Shown here in pieces: positions 17,592 to 25,976 of a stretch of DNA of 64,000 nt. Source of the stretch: Sinomonas albida (lineage in GTDB: Bacteria; Actinomycetota; Actinomycetes; Actinomycetales; Micrococcaceae); assembly GCF_004919045.1 (NCBI RefSeq), contig NZ_SWDW01000011.1:1-64000 (forward strand), written 5' to 3'. Numbering within the stretch: the first letter of the stretch is position 1; each line of letters begins with the position of its first letter. The notes under the pieces are model-generated. The model was not told where the DNA came from, searched no databases, and saw nothing but the letters and a program-made list of their open reading frames with translations. The position numbers were made by a program, and so were the translations under genes.

Positions 17592-18872
17592 TTAGTGCGC
17601 CGCCACCTTCTCGGTCTCTTCGAGCACCCGCAGCGCGTTGCCCCAGCACAGGGCATCCAGCTCCTCCGCCGGCCAACCCCGCTCAGACAGGGTTTCGAGC
17701 AGCGGGGCATAGCCGGCCACACCGTCCATCCCCTCGGGGAGCTCAGGTGTGCCGTCGAAGTCGCCGCCGAGCCCCAGATGCTTGGGCCCGACCACTGAAC
17801 GGGCGTGCTCGAGGTGACGGACGACGTCGTCAATGGTCGCCTTGGGCGCCGGATTGGCGGCCAGCCAGGCGTCGAACTCGGCGGCCGCCTCGGGATCCTC
17901 CGCAGGGGCCACGTCGTGGAAGCCGACGGGCAGCCCCAGCTCGACCCGCCGCTCCTGGACCGCACGCGAATGGTCGTGGCAGGCCTCCGAGACGAACTTC
18001 GGGACGAACGTCACCATCAGCACGCCGCCGTTCGCCGGGAGCATCTCGAGCACCGAGTCCGGGACATTCCGCGGGTGGCTGCAGACCGCGCGGGCAGACG
18101 AATGCGAGAACATGACCGGAGCCCTCGTGCAGGCCAGCGCATCCACCATGGTCCGCTCGGAAACGTGCGACAAATCGACGATCATCCCGACGCGGTTCAT
18201 CTCCGCGACGACCTCGCGCCCGAAGGGTGCCAGCCCCGTGTCCTCGCCCTCGCCCGTCGCCGAAGACGCCCACGGCGTGTTGTCGTTGTGCGTCAGAGTC
18301 ATATAGCGCACGCCGAGCGCCGCCATGGCTCGGAGCACGCCGAGCGAGCCCGCAATGCTGTGCCCGCCCTCCATGCCCATGAGCGAGGCGATCTTCCCGC
18401 GTTCGACGGCGCCCCGCACCTCGGCGGCCGTGCTCGCCAGTTCGAAGGTGCCGGGGTGCGCCTCGACGAGCCGGCGCACGCAGTCGATCTGTTCGAGCGT
18501 CGCGACGGCCGACTGCTCCGGGCTCAGGGTCGACGGGACGAACACCGACCAGAACTGCGCGCCGACGCCGCCCCGGCGAAGACGCGGGATGTCGGTGTGG
18601 AGGCGAGGCTGCCCCGCCTCGAGTCCGGCCTCAGCGACGCTGTACCCGAACTCCTGACGGAGCGCCCAAGGGAGGTCGTTGTGGCCGTCGATGATGAGGG
18701 CGTGTCCGATGGAAGCTCCTCTGGTTGGGGATTGACCGATGGAAGCTCCTCTGGTTGGGGATTCACCGATGGAGCCCTGTCCCATTGGGGGTTGACCGAT
18801 GGAGCCCTGTCCCATTGGGGCTTGACCGATGGAGCCCTGTCCCATTGGGGCTTGTCCGTGGGCTGGTTGCAC
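17592..18872 (-). CDS. Membrane dipeptidase (peptidase M19) with repeat-encoded N-terminus
   Basis: The 426-residue protein carries a complete M19/renal dipeptidase domain: [10 protein letters not shown] (metal ligands His and Asp), GMEGGHSI (bridging Glu), the LTHNDNT and LSHVSE histidines and HSSARAV. The family cleaves dipeptides, including D-amino-acid forms, with two zinc ions. Upstream of the first motif, about 55 residues contain five copies of a ten-residue Gly/Gln/Pro/Ser-rich repeat encoded by 30-bp tandem DNA repeats. Start choice: GTG at 18872 follows TACGAT by 6 nt (leaderless pattern); ATG at 18785 inside the repeat is an alternative. The frame beyond 18875 reads only non-coding repeats. 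Confidence 0.88.
   Translation of the reverse strand: MQPAHGQAPMGQGSIGQAPMGQGSIGQPPMGQGSIGESPTRGASIGQSPTRGASIGHALIIDGHNDLPWALRQEFGYSVAEAGLEAGQPRLHTDIPRLRRGGVGAQFWSVFVPSTLSPEQSAVATLEQIDCVRRLVEAHPGTFELASTAAEVRGAVERGKIASLMGMEGGHSIAGSLGVLRAMAALGVRYMTLTHNDNTPWASSATGEGEDTGLAPFGREVVAEMNRVGMIVDLSHVSERTMVDALACTRAPVMFSHSSARAVCSHPRNVPDSVLEMLPANGGVLMVTFVPKFVSEACHDHSRAVQERRVELGLPVGFHDVAPAEDPEAAAEFDAWLAANPAPKATIDDVVRHLEHARSVVGPKHLGLGGDFDGTPELPEGMDGVAGYAPLLETLSERGWPAEELDALCWGNALRVLEETEKVAAH
18711..18860. repeat. Five 30-bp tandem repeats at the dipeptidase 5' end
   Basis: Exact 30-bp period at 18711, 18741, 18771, 18801 and 18831. Units 1-2 share GGAAGCTCCTCTGGTTGGGG and units 3-5 share GGAGCCCTGTCCCATTGGGG, so two subtypes expanded separately. 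Because 30 is a multiple of three, on the minus strand they encode ten-residue repeats ([10 protein letters not shown]-like) in frame with the dipeptidase. Confidence 0.9.
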
Positions 18873-18914
18873 CACGTCATCGTACGCCCGCCCGTCGACC
18901 CGCCTCCCCGCCCC

Positions 18915-19070
18915 GTCTCGGGTACAGATCCTGCCCGGTTTTCCACGTTTCGGGTACAGATAACCCGCCCAAACACCGTCTCGGGTACAGATAACCCGCC
19001 CAGAATCCGTTTCGGGTACAGATAACCCGCCCATCAACGGTTTCGGGTAGAGATCATCTGTACCCGAAAC
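18915..19070. repeat. Repeat array A, five units of about 31 bp
   Basis: Units start at 18915, 18947, 18978, 19009 and 19040 with GT(C/T)TCGGGTACAGAT followed by a CCTGCCCGG- or AACCCGCCC-type tail. The last unit closes into an inverted repeat (GTTTCGGGTA 19040-19049 with TACCCGAAAC 19061-19070) just beyond the 3' end of the FMN reductase gene, where it may act as a terminator. The same sequence recurs inverted in array B on the other side of that gene. Confidence 0.88.
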
Positions 19071-19103
19071 GAGGCGCCGGATTTACGGCGTCGGACCACC
19101 AGG

Positions 19104-19754
19104 TCAGCGGCCGCCGGTGAGATCCGCGAGCAGCTGCTCGAAGCCCTTCTCTTCGGGGCGGGTGGCGACCTGAGGCACCCGGGGGGCTCCGGCGTCGTCC
19201 GTGAGCTCGGAAGCAAGCTCGCCCGCGGCGCGCTCGATGCGCGCGCTCAGGCTGCCGGCCGCGAAGCCGTCCCCCTCCGAGCCGCGACCCCAGTCCATGG
19301 GAGCCGCGAAGACCGCGGTCGGGACGATCCGGGCACGCAGGTACGTGAAGAGCGGACGCATTGCAAAGTCGAGCACCATGCTGTGTCGCTCCGAGCCGCC
19401 AGTTGCCCCGAGCAGCACCGGAGTGCCGTCGAGAGCCTTGTTGTCGACCAGATCGAAGAACGACTTGAAGAGGCCGCTGTAGGAGGCGCTGAAGACCGGC
19501 GAAACTGCGATGAGGGCGTCGGCGTTCTCGACGGCCGCAATCGCCTCGGCGAGCTTCGGGGCGGCATAGCCGGTCACGAAGTTGTTCGCGATGTCGACGG
19601 CCAGGTCCCGGAGCTCATAAGTGGTGACCCGGACGTCGAGTCCGAGACCCACCACGAGGCGGGCGGTTGCGTCGCCCATCTGGTCAGCGAGAAGGCGGCT
19701 CGACGAGGGCGTTCCGAGCCCCGCGGAGATGACCACGATCTTCTTGGCATCCAT
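19104..19754 (-). CDS. NAD(P)H-dependent FMN reductase, CE1759-type
   Basis: This 216-residue flavodoxin-fold protein belongs to the NADPH-dependent FMN reductase superfamily: VVISAGLGTPSSSRLLAD forms the FMN phosphate loop, and SPVFSASYSGLFKSFFD with LLGATGGSERHS complete the flavin site. Such enzymes supply reduced flavin, often to luciferase-like monooxygenases; none is encoded nearby. The start ATG at 19754 was chosen for GGAGAAG 7 nt upstream; the longer frame to 19784 is unsupported. The gene is isolated between two inverted copies of a repeat family within the rplI-dnaB interval, suggesting a late insertion. Confidence 0.88.
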   Translation of the reverse strand: MDAKKIVVISAGLGTPSSSRLLADQMGDATARLVVGLGLDVRVTTYELRDLAVDIANNFVTGYAAPKLAEAIAAVENADALIAVSPVFSASYSGLFKSFFDLVDNKALDGTPVLLGATGGSERHSMVLDFAMRPLFTYLRARIVPTAVFAAPMDWGRGSEGDGFAAGSLSARIERAAGELASELTDDAGAPRVPQVATRPEEKGFEQLLADLTGGR

Positions 19755-19954
19755 CTGTTTGCTTCTCCGTTCCGGATGATCCATGTGTTTGCATCTATCC
19801 GAACAACGGATGGGATGCCGTACCTATTCCTTCCTCGTCTCGGGTACGGCAACTGCGTCGCTGTGGCGTTCCGGGTAGGCACCGCGGAGCCCACCCTAAT
19901 GCAGGAAGAGTCGATCCTCGCTGCAAAGTTCCCGTCCCGGAAACGGGCGCCAGG

Positions 19955-20080
19955 GGCAGGATCTGTACCCGAAACGGGGAAGACCAGGCAGGATCTGTAC
20001 CCGAAACGGGGAAAACCGGGCAGGATCTGTACCCGAAACGGGGAAAACCGGGCAGGATCTGTACCCGAAACGGGGAGAGG
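19955..20080. repeat. Repeat array B, four units of 32 bp, inverted relative to array A
   Basis: Units start at 19955, 19987, 20019 and 20051 with GGCAGGATCTGTACCCGAAA followed by CGGGGAA(A/G)ACC. Each contains CCCG-AAA-CGGG, a small hairpin. The reverse complement matches array A unit 1. The surrounding gap 19755-20198 also holds the FMN reductase upstream region and the rplI terminator; no gene is credible there. Confidence 0.9.
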
Positions 20081-20103
20081 GGGCGGCGAGGGGCGTAGAA
20101 CGA

Positions 20104-20139
20104 AGCGAGGGCCCCTGCCTCGTGGCAGGGGCCCTCGCT
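20104..20139 (-). terminator. Strong terminator of the rpsF-ssb-rpsR-rplI operon
   Basis: AGCGAGGGCCCCTGCC (20104-20119) pairs perfectly with GGCAGGGGCCCTCGCT (20124-20139) around a TCGT loop, a 16-bp stem, 59 nt beyond the rplI stop. The T tract is weak, as usual in high-GC actinobacteria. Confidence 0.88.
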
Positions 20140-20198
20140 GGGGTCCAACAGCGTCAGCTCCAACAGCGTGAGCTGCAGCAGCGTCGGCAGGGTCCGGA

Positions 20199-20651
20199 CT
20201 ACTTCGCGGCGACAACCTGAAGGTTGATGGTCGCGGTGACGTCATCGTGCAGGCGCACGGAGACGTTGTAGTTGCCCGTGGCCTTGATGTGGCCGGGAAG
20301 GACGACCTTGCGCTTGTCGATCGAGCCGAGGCCAGCGGCCTCAACGGCGGAGGCGACGGCTTCGGTGCGGACGGTGCCGAACAGGCGACCTTCCTTGCCG
20401 GCCTTGACCTCAAGGCGAACGGGCGTCTTGGCGAGAGCAGCAGCCTGCTCCTGCGCGGCCTCGAGCGTCTTGTGGGCCTTCGCGGCGCGAGCCGCGTTGA
20501 GCGTCTCGACGTGAGCCTCGCCACCACGGGTCCACCGCAGCGCGTAGCCGCGCGGGTAGAGGTAGTTGCGGGCGTAGCCGTCCTTGACCTCGACAACGTC
20601 ACCAGGGGTGCCGAGTCCGGTCACTTCCTGGGTGAGGATGATCTTTGCCAT
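20199..20651 (-). CDS. rplI: 50S ribosomal protein bL9
   Basis: This 150-residue large-subunit protein has the N-terminal domain [30 protein letters not shown] that binds 23S rRNA, the long connecting helix and the C-terminal domain ending in VAAK. Length is typical. The ATG at 20651 was chosen from the family N-terminus; the open frame upstream overlaps the end of rpsR. It is the last gene of the rpsF operon and is followed by a strong hairpin. Confidence 0.97.
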   Translation of the reverse strand: MAKIILTQEVTGLGTPGDVVEVKDGYARNYLYPRGYALRWTRGGEAHVETLNAARAAKAHKTLEAAQEQAAALAKTPVRLEVKAGKEGRLFGTVRTEAVASAVEAAGLGSIDKRKVVLPGHIKATGNYNVSVRLHDDVTATINLQVVAAK

Positions 20652-20670
20652 GGTTCTCTCGTTTCCCTTC

Positions 20671-20910
20671 TCAGCCGCGGCCAGCGCCGGAGTAGGGGAG
20701 CAGGGCAACTTCGCGGGCGTTCTTGATCGCCTGAGCGATCTTCCGCTGCTCCTGCACGGTCACGCCGGTCACACGGCGAGCGCGGATCTTGCCGCGGTCC
20801 GAGATGAACTTGCGCAGCAGGGCGACGTCCTTGTAGTCGATGACAGTGATGTCAGCGGCCTTCAAGGGGTTGGACTTTGGTTTCGGCTTACGGATTTCAG
20901 CCTTTGCCAT
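20671..20910 (-). CDS. rpsR: 30S ribosomal protein bS18
   Basis: This 79-residue small-subunit protein has the core [40 protein letters not shown] and the end ALLPYS. The N-terminus lacks the CxxC zinc pairs, so it is the zinc-free (C-) form. With S6 it binds 16S rRNA and probably the operon leader. It sits 62 nt after ssb and 19 nt before rplI. Confidence 0.97.
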   Translation of the reverse strand: MAKAEIRKPKPKSNPLKAADITVIDYKDVALLRKFISDRGKIRARRVTGVTVQEQRKIAQAIKNAREVALLPYSGAGRG

Positions 20911-20972
20911 CGTGGAGCTCCTTTAGTCTCGCGGAGCCCGTGGTCACGCCACGGGATGGTTGGATGTGATGA

Positions 20973-21578
20973 TCAGAACGGCGGCTCGGAATCGGAACCC
21001 GATCCCCAGCCACCGGCGTTGCTGACGCCCGGGGTCGCCCACGGGTCGTCGTTCTGGGCGCCGCCGCCGCTCCAGCCACCCGAGTTGCCGCCCTGGTTCT
21101 GAGAACCCTGGCCGCCTCCCCAGTTGTTGCCGGAGCCACCACCGGGGTTGCCCCCGGAGTTGCCGCCACCGAAGTTGCCGCCGCCGCCGAAGTTCCCACC
21201 CTGACCGCCGGAGCGCTGGGTGCGGTTGACCTTGGCGGAGGCGTAGCGCAGGCTCGGGCCGATCTCGTCGACCTCAAGCTCGATGACGGTGCGCTTCTCG
21301 CCCTCCTTGGTTTCGTAAGAGCGGCTCTTGAGCCGGCCGGAAACGATCACGCGCATGCCCTTCGTGAGGGACTCCGCAACGTTCTCGGCAGCCTCGCGCC
21401 AGATCGACGCGCGGAGGAACAGGGTCTCCCCGTCCTTCCACTCGTTGGACTGGCGATCGAAGGTGCGCGGCGTGGAGGCCACCGTGAAGTTGGCCACCGC
21501 CGAACCTGACGGCGTGAACCGGAGCTCCGGATCGTTCGTCAGATTTCCGATGACCGTAATCGTGGTTTCGCCTGCCAT
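20973..21578 (-). CDS. ssb: Single-stranded DNA-binding protein
   Basis: The 201-residue protein has an N-terminal OB fold ([58 protein letters not shown]), a Gly/Asn-rich linker from about residue 120 and the acidic tip DSEPPF that recruits replication and repair proteins. It protects single-stranded DNA at forks. Its place between rpsF and rpsR is conserved. The linker is encoded by CCxCCG-type low-complexity DNA. Confidence 0.96.
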   Translation of the reverse strand: MAGETTITVIGNLTNDPELRFTPSGSAVANFTVASTPRTFDRQSNEWKDGETLFLRASIWREAAENVAESLTKGMRVIVSGRLKSRSYETKEGEKRTVIELEVDEIGPSLRYASAKVNRTQRSGGQGGNFGGGGNFGGGNSGGNPGGGSGNNWGGGQGSQNQGGNSGGWSGGGAQNDDPWATPGVSNAGGWGSGSDSEPPF

Positions 21579-21640
21579 GCTGCCTCCTGGTCCGAGCCTT
21601 ATGACGTTCTTACGGGGTGCCGAAGGGGTTTACGCCAAGA

Positions 21641-21946
21641 CTACTTGGCGGACACCTTCTGGTCTTCGGGGCGGATGATCTTCGTGCGCAGGATCGTCTC
21701 GTTGAGGTTCAGCTGACGATCGAGCTCCTGCGCCGTGGCGGGCTCAGCCGTGAAGTTGACGACCGCGTAGATCGCCTCGTTCTTCTTCTTGATGTCGTAG
21801 GACAGGCGACGACGGCCCCAGATGTCCACCTTGTCGACGGTTCCACCGTCGGTGGTGATCACACTGAGGAACTTGTCGAGCGACGGCTGAACGGTGCGCT
21901 CGTCAACCTCGGGGTCGATGAGGACCATCAGTTCGTAAGGACGCAT
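21641..21946 (-). CDS. rpsF: 30S ribosomal protein bS6
   Basis: This 101-residue small-subunit protein has the S6 signature [41 protein letters not shown] and ends [14 protein letters not shown]. It heterodimerises with S18. Start: ATG at 21946, with AAAGGAGGT 10 nt upstream. It heads the operon rpsF-ssb-rpsR-rplI. The leader can fold so that this ribosome site is paired, fitting S6:S18 feedback. Confidence 0.97.
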   Translation of the reverse strand: MRPYELMVLIDPEVDERTVQPSLDKFLSVITTDGGTVDKVDIWGRRRLSYDIKKKNEAIYAVVNFTAEPATAQELDRQLNLNETILRTKIIRPEDQKVSAK

Positions 21947-21956
21947 GCGTGAACCC

Positions 21957-22000
21957 ACCTCCTTTGGGCTAAGCGGTTGCGGTCTCTCCGCAACAGGAGG
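21957..22000 (-). ncRNA. Probable S6:S18-binding leader of rpsF
   Basis: In the minus-strand RNA, CCTCCT (22000-21995) can pair with AGGAGG of the Shine-Dalgarno site (21963-21958). The enclosed hairpin is TTGCGG-AGAGA-CCGCAA (plus-strand 21977-21993), and the 3' bulge begins CCG. A helix, a 3' bulge with CCG and a hairpin is the described S6:S18 leader architecture, by which excess S6/S18 represses its own operon. The assignment rests on hand folding. Confidence 0.6.
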
Positions 22001-22065
22001 TTCATTTGCGTTTGCCGCGCCCCGGCCATCGACGCGATGCGCCGGCCGGCAGCACAGACTTCCCT

Positions 22066-22093
22066 ATGTTACCGGATCCAGTGCCCCTGTCCC
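22066..22093 (-). promoter_or_regulatory. Candidate rpsF operon promoter
   Basis: On the minus strand GGGACA (22093-22088) and TAACAT (22071-22066) are 16 bp apart, giving a leader of about 115 nt that includes the proposed S6:S18 element. The remainder of 21947-22245 shows nothing else clear. Confidence 0.4.
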
Positions 22094-22245
22094 AGCCGGG
22101 CCGCCTCCTCCCCCGGTGACGTCAACGCTACGCCGAGCCGCCGCCGTCGTCCGTACTGCGCGAGGCGATGTGGACGACACGCCGCATCCCCTGCCTGGGG
22201 AGGGAAAACTGGCCGGTTGCGAGACTCGAATGCAACGATCGTGAC

Positions 22246-22911
22246 ATGACGCCACAGACCGTCCCCGCCCGATCAGCCCGCGCCAGGACCGCACGCCGCC
22301 GCATCTGGATCATGGTGGTCGTGGGCCTCGCCGCCGCCCTCCTGACCGGCTTCCTCAACTCGTGGTGGCACGCGCCCGCGGCCGGTTGGGGCGCCGCTGC
22401 GCTCCTCTACGACATCTGGGTCTGGGCCCGGATCAGCCGGATGGACCCCGCCGAGACTCGCGAGCACGCGCGCGAGGAGGATCCGCGCAGATCCACCCGC
22501 GACTTCCTCATCCTGTGCGCGAACGCCGCGGCCATCGTCGCGGTGCTCATCGTCATGGTCTCGGGCAACCAGGCCGAGAAGCCCATGAAGATCGCCCTCG
22601 CCCTCCTGGCCCTCATCGTGGTCGGAGCCTCGTGGCTCATGCTGCACACGCTCTTCACGCTCCGCTACACCGAGCTGTACTACGCCTCGGAACCCGAAGG
22701 CGGCATCAACTTCAACCAGGACATCCCGCCGAGGTACACGGACGTGGCCTACATGGCGTTCAGCCTCGGCATGACCTACCAGGTCTCGGACACGTCGATC
22801 ACGAACCACAACATGCGCGCCGAGGCGCTCAAGCACAGCCTCCTCGCGTACGTGTTCGCAACGCTCATCCTCGCCGCGACGATCAACCTCGTGATCGGCC
22901 TCGCGAGCTAG
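22246..22911 (+). CDS. DUF1345 family membrane protein
   Basis: A 221-residue protein with about five helices matches the DUF1345 pattern: an N-terminal helix pair, the WARISRMDPAETREHAREED loop, then the conserved HTLFTLRYTELYY, GGINFNQDIPPRYTDVAYMAFSLGM stretch and a final pair of helices. Function is unknown. The ATG at 22246 follows AACGAT by 6 nt with no Shine-Dalgarno site. It is divergent from rpsF. Confidence 0.85.
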   Translation: MTPQTVPARSARARTARRRIWIMVVVGLAAALLTGFLNSWWHAPAAGWGAAALLYDIWVWARISRMDPAETREHAREEDPRRSTRDFLILCANAAAIVAVLIVMVSGNQAEKPMKIALALLALIVVGASWLMLHTLFTLRYTELYYASEPEGGINFNQDIPPRYTDVAYMAFSLGMTYQVSDTSITNHNMRAEALKHSLLAYVFATLILAATINLVIGLAS

Positions 22912-22991
22912 ACGCCCGAGCTAGACCCGCGGACGGGGCGCGCGGACGGCGCGGGCTGGGCGCCGCGGCCGGGCTCTCCGGCTGGGCCCGC

Positions 22992-24269
22992 TCAGCCCGC
23001 GAAGAAGCGCTCCGCGACGAGCGCCAGCCGCCACGGGTCCTGGACCCCGGCGAGTTCCCGCGCGGAATGCATGGACAGGAGCGGGACGCCGACGTCGACC
23101 GTGCGGATTCCCAGCCGGGTTGCGGTGAGCGGCCCGATCGTCGAACCGCACGGCACGTCGTTGTTCGAGACGAACTCCTGGTACGGAACCTCGGCCTCCG
23201 CGCACAGCCGGGCCCAGAGGGCCGCCCCCGCGGCGTCCGTCGCGTACCGCTGCTGGGCGTTGATCTTCAGGAGCGGGCCGCCGTTGAGCACGGGGCGGTT
23301 GGCCGGATCGTGCTTCTCGGGATAGTTCGGGTGGATTGCATGGCCGGCGTCCGCGGAGACGTGCCAGGACGCCGCGAACGCACGACGGCGCTCGGTCGCC
23401 GTCGCGCCGAGGACGTCGCCGATGCGGGCCAGGACATCCTCGAGGAACGGTCCGCATGCGCCGGACCGCGTGGACGAGCCGACCTCCTCGTGGTCGAACG
23501 CGGCGAGCACTGGGATCGCCGTCTCCCGGGCGCCGTCGAGGGCCCGGACGAGGGCCGTCACGCCCGCGTGCACCGATGAGAGATTGTCGAGCCGGCCGGA
23601 GGCGAAGAACTCGCCCTCCGAACCGAAGACCGCTGGCTCCTGGGTGTCCGCGACCACGAGGTCGTAGCCGCCGACCTCGCCCGGATCGACCCCCGCGAGC
23701 TCCGCGAGCACGCCGAGCAGGTCGGCGCCCGCCGGGTTGCCGAGGCCCCAGACGGGATTCATGTGCCGCTGCCTGACGAGCGTCAGTCCATCGTTGACGG
23801 CGCGATCGAGATGGATCGCAAGCTGTGGGAAGCGCAAGAGGGGCCCGCTCGCCACGAGGTGCTCTGCGCCGTCGACCGTCACGAGCCGGCCGGCGAGCCG
23901 CAGCTCGCGGTCCAGCCACGAGTTCAGCATCGGCCCGCCGTAGACCTCGACGCCCGCCTGGAGCCACCCGTGCGCGCCCGTGGTGGGCTTGGGCTTGAGC
24001 TTGAACGACGGCGAATCGGTGTGCGCCCCGAGGATCCGGAACGGCGTGAGCGGGCCCGTGCCGTCCGGGATGACCCACGCGATGAGCGCACCGTCGCGGA
24101 CCACCGCGTAGCCGCCGGGCGCAGCGGGCCACTCGTCGGCCTCGGAGAGCACCCGGAAGCCACCCTCCTCGAGGCGCCGCGCACCCTCCCGGGCAGCGTG
24201 GAAGCTCGACGGCGAGGCCATCACGAAGCGGCCGAGGTCAAGGGCGTGCAGATGCGCGGCGGTAGGCAT
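22992..24269 (-). CDS. M18 family aminopeptidase (probable apeB)
   Basis: The 425-residue dinuclear-zinc aspartyl-type aminopeptidase removes N-terminal residues from peptides in the cytoplasm. Metal and catalytic motifs are in order: GAHTDSPSFKLKP, SGRLDNLSS, FDHEEVGS and the final SMHSARE. Length matches the bacterial M18 family. Start: ATG at 24269, beginning MPTAAHLHALDLGRF, 7 nt after TAGACT (leaderless pattern). Confidence 0.93.
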   Translation of the reverse strand: MPTAAHLHALDLGRFVMASPSSFHAAREGARRLEEGGFRVLSEADEWPAAPGGYAVVRDGALIAWVIPDGTGPLTPFRILGAHTDSPSFKLKPKPTTGAHGWLQAGVEVYGGPMLNSWLDRELRLAGRLVTVDGAEHLVASGPLLRFPQLAIHLDRAVNDGLTLVRQRHMNPVWGLGNPAGADLLGVLAELAGVDPGEVGGYDLVVADTQEPAVFGSEGEFFASGRLDNLSSVHAGVTALVRALDGARETAIPVLAAFDHEEVGSSTRSGACGPFLEDVLARIGDVLGATATERRRAFAASWHVSADAGHAIHPNYPEKHDPANRPVLNGGPLLKINAQQRYATDAAGAALWARLCAEAEVPYQEFVSNNDVPCGSTIGPLTATRLGIRTVDVGVPLLSMHSARELAGVQDPWRLALVAERFFAG

Positions 24270-24295
24270 GAACCCGAGTCTAGCCAGCGCGCACC

Positions 24296-24356
24296 GCCCG
24301 AAATTGGCCAACGCCGCCCGGAAGTGGCCAGCGTCAGCCCGAAGTTGGCCGGCGCC
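24296..24356. repeat. Three degenerate 21-bp tandem repeats
   Basis: GCCCG(A/G)A(A/G)(A/T/G)TGGCC(A/G)(A/G)CG-type units begin at about 24296, 24316 and 24337 in the short gap between the M18 and amidotransferase genes. No function is apparent. Confidence 0.6.
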
Positions 24357-24371
24357 CGCAGGAACCCCGGC

Positions 24372-25103
24372 TCAGCGCGCGTAGCGCTCCACGAAGTTCC
24401 GCAGGATCCGCTGGGGTTCGTGGACGTGCGCGACCCGGGCCCGCTCCTTCACGGACTCGGCCTCCTCCGGCGGGAAGTAGCCCGAGTGCCGGTACGCGTC
24501 GACGCGGCGCTCGAGGCCGGCGAGATCGAGCTCGGGATGGAACTGGGTCGCGTAGAGGTTCCGACGGAACCGGAACATCTGGACGGGACACGAGGCCGAG
24601 CCCGCGAGCAGGGCGGCGCTCGAGGGGAGCGTCCGCACCGCCTCCTTGTGGCCCACGAACGCGTCGAAGCTCGTCTCGAGGCCCGCGCACAGCGGGTCGA
24701 TGAGCCCAGCGGGGCTGAGCCGGACCCGCACGGGCCCCACAGGCTCGCCGAAGCGGCGGTCCACGACCGCGCCCTCGTGGACTCCGAGGAGCCCGACGCC
24801 GTAGCAGGCCCCGAAGAACGGGAAGTCCTCGACGACAATGCGGTCGAGGAGCGCCCCGATCTCGGCTTCGACCCGGAGCTGGCACGCGCTCTTGGATTCA
24901 GGGGGATCTGACGCCGTGTACGGACTGCCGCCCAAGATCACCCCCGAATAGTCCTCGAGGCGGATCTCGGGAAGTGGGCCGGCCTCGGCCCGGACGCGGT
25001 GAAGATCGCGGGACTCGAGGCCGCCGTACTCGCAGAACGCCCGGTATTCGTCGTCCGCGACGACGTCGTGGTCTCGCGACGCGAGCAGCAGGAAGGGCCG
25101 CAT
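24372..25103 (-). CDS. Class I glutamine amidotransferase-like protein
   Basis: This 243-residue single GATase1 domain has the nucleophile Cys in FFGACYGVGLLG and the His-Glu pair in TQFHPE, so the triad is complete. Stand-alone proteins of this type resemble GuaA-like amidotransferases or glutamine hydrolases of unknown partner. Start: ATG at 25103 has CACAAT 6 nt upstream; GTG at 25109 is an alternative. No synthetase partner is adjacent. Confidence 0.86.
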   Translation of the reverse strand: MRPFLLLASRDHDVVADDEYRAFCEYGGLESRDLHRVRAEAGPLPEIRLEDYSGVILGGSPYTASDPPESKSACQLRVEAEIGALLDRIVVEDFPFFGACYGVGLLGVHEGAVVDRRFGEPVGPVRVRLSPAGLIDPLCAGLETSFDAFVGHKEAVRTLPSSAALLAGSASCPVQMFRFRRNLYATQFHPELDLAGLERRVDAYRHSGYFPPEEAESVKERARVAHVHEPQRILRNFVERYAR

Positions 25104-25179
25104 GCGGACATTGTGCTCCCGGCGCCGACGCGCGCGATAGCTAGCCACGCCCGGGGCGGAGCGCGGAGCCAACGCGCGC

Positions 25180-25866
25180 CTAGTTCCCGTCGCTGCCCGA
25201 ACCGCCCGTGTAGTGGCCCGTGGTCCAGTCTGTCGCCATCGTCCTCTGGATGGAGGCGAGGCTCGCCGTGCCCGCGCAGAGCGCCGAGAACGCGTCCTCC
25301 TCGACCTGATCCTTGTCGTTGTGGACGAACGACGACGCCGAGGGCTTGCCCGACGCGAAGGTGTTGGGCTCCGGCCACAGATTGCGGATATCCGAAGCGC
25401 CGCCGTCGGCGAGCGGCACGAGGTGGTCGAGCTCGTACTTCGAGGACTCGGACGCCGGAATCCCGTACGCCGCCATGATCTGGGCCTTGGCCTTGTCCGT
25501 GATCCCCACGGGAGGCCGCACGCTACTGGTGTAGCCGCCCTTGCGGCACACCGTCTGCGAGAGCGTGGCAGGCGTCACGGCGCCGTCGATCGCGCCGGGC
25601 GTGCACGCGGGGTCAGGCAGGGGCTCATGGCTCGAGGTGTAGCGGGTGTGGCACGAGCCCGGGGCGGGCATGGGGCCGTCGACTCCCTTGTCCGTCCATC
25701 CGTGGCCGGCCGCGACCACGAGGCCCGAAGCGTCCGAGCTGCCCAAACTGCCCGAGGATTCCTTGCTCGGGCCGGCCGACCCTCCGCACCCGGCGACTCC
25801 AACGGCCAGGCCGAGGAGGAGCAGCGAACACGCGGACAGGGAGCCGAGGCGGCGCGCAGAGATCAC
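25180..25866 (-). CDS. Secreted lipoprotein with HNH nuclease-like domain
   Basis: The 228-residue protein has a basic N-terminus, a Leu-rich signal helix and a lipobox VAGC (Cys27), then a Ser/Gly-rich linker. The C-terminal half contains KYELDHLVPLADGGASDIRNLWPEP, which carries the DH and N of an HNH/bba-Me finger fold. It would sit on the outer face of the membrane. Whether it cuts DNA is unknown; similar lipid-anchored or secreted HNH-like proteins are widespread. GTG start at 25866. Confidence 0.8.
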   Translation of the reverse strand: MISARRLGSLSACSLLLLGLAVGVAGCGGSAGPSKESSGSLGSSDASGLVVAAGHGWTDKGVDGPMPAPGSCHTRYTSSHEPLPDPACTPGAIDGAVTPATLSQTVCRKGGYTSSVRPPVGITDKAKAQIMAAYGIPASESSKYELDHLVPLADGGASDIRNLWPEPNTFASGKPSASSFVHNDKDQVEEDAFSALCAGTASLASIQRTMATDWTTGHYTGGSGSDGN

Positions 25867-25976
25867 GGTCGTCCAGCCTAGGCGAAGGCAGCGTCGGGGC
25901 CGGTTCGCGACACCGCGGGAGGCCGGGGTGACGAGGCTCGAACGACGGCGGACGGCAGTGCGCTGGGCTATTCCGC

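Noticed and set aside
18873-19037. Longer N-terminus of the dipeptidase back to 19037
   Set aside because: It translates the non-coding array A repeats (SVPET and CTRDG type peptides), which also appear in unrelated frames at array B.
18711-20080. CRISPR array
   Set aside because: The repeats are tandem with 30-32-bp period and no unique spacers, in two opposite blocks, and no cas gene is nearby.
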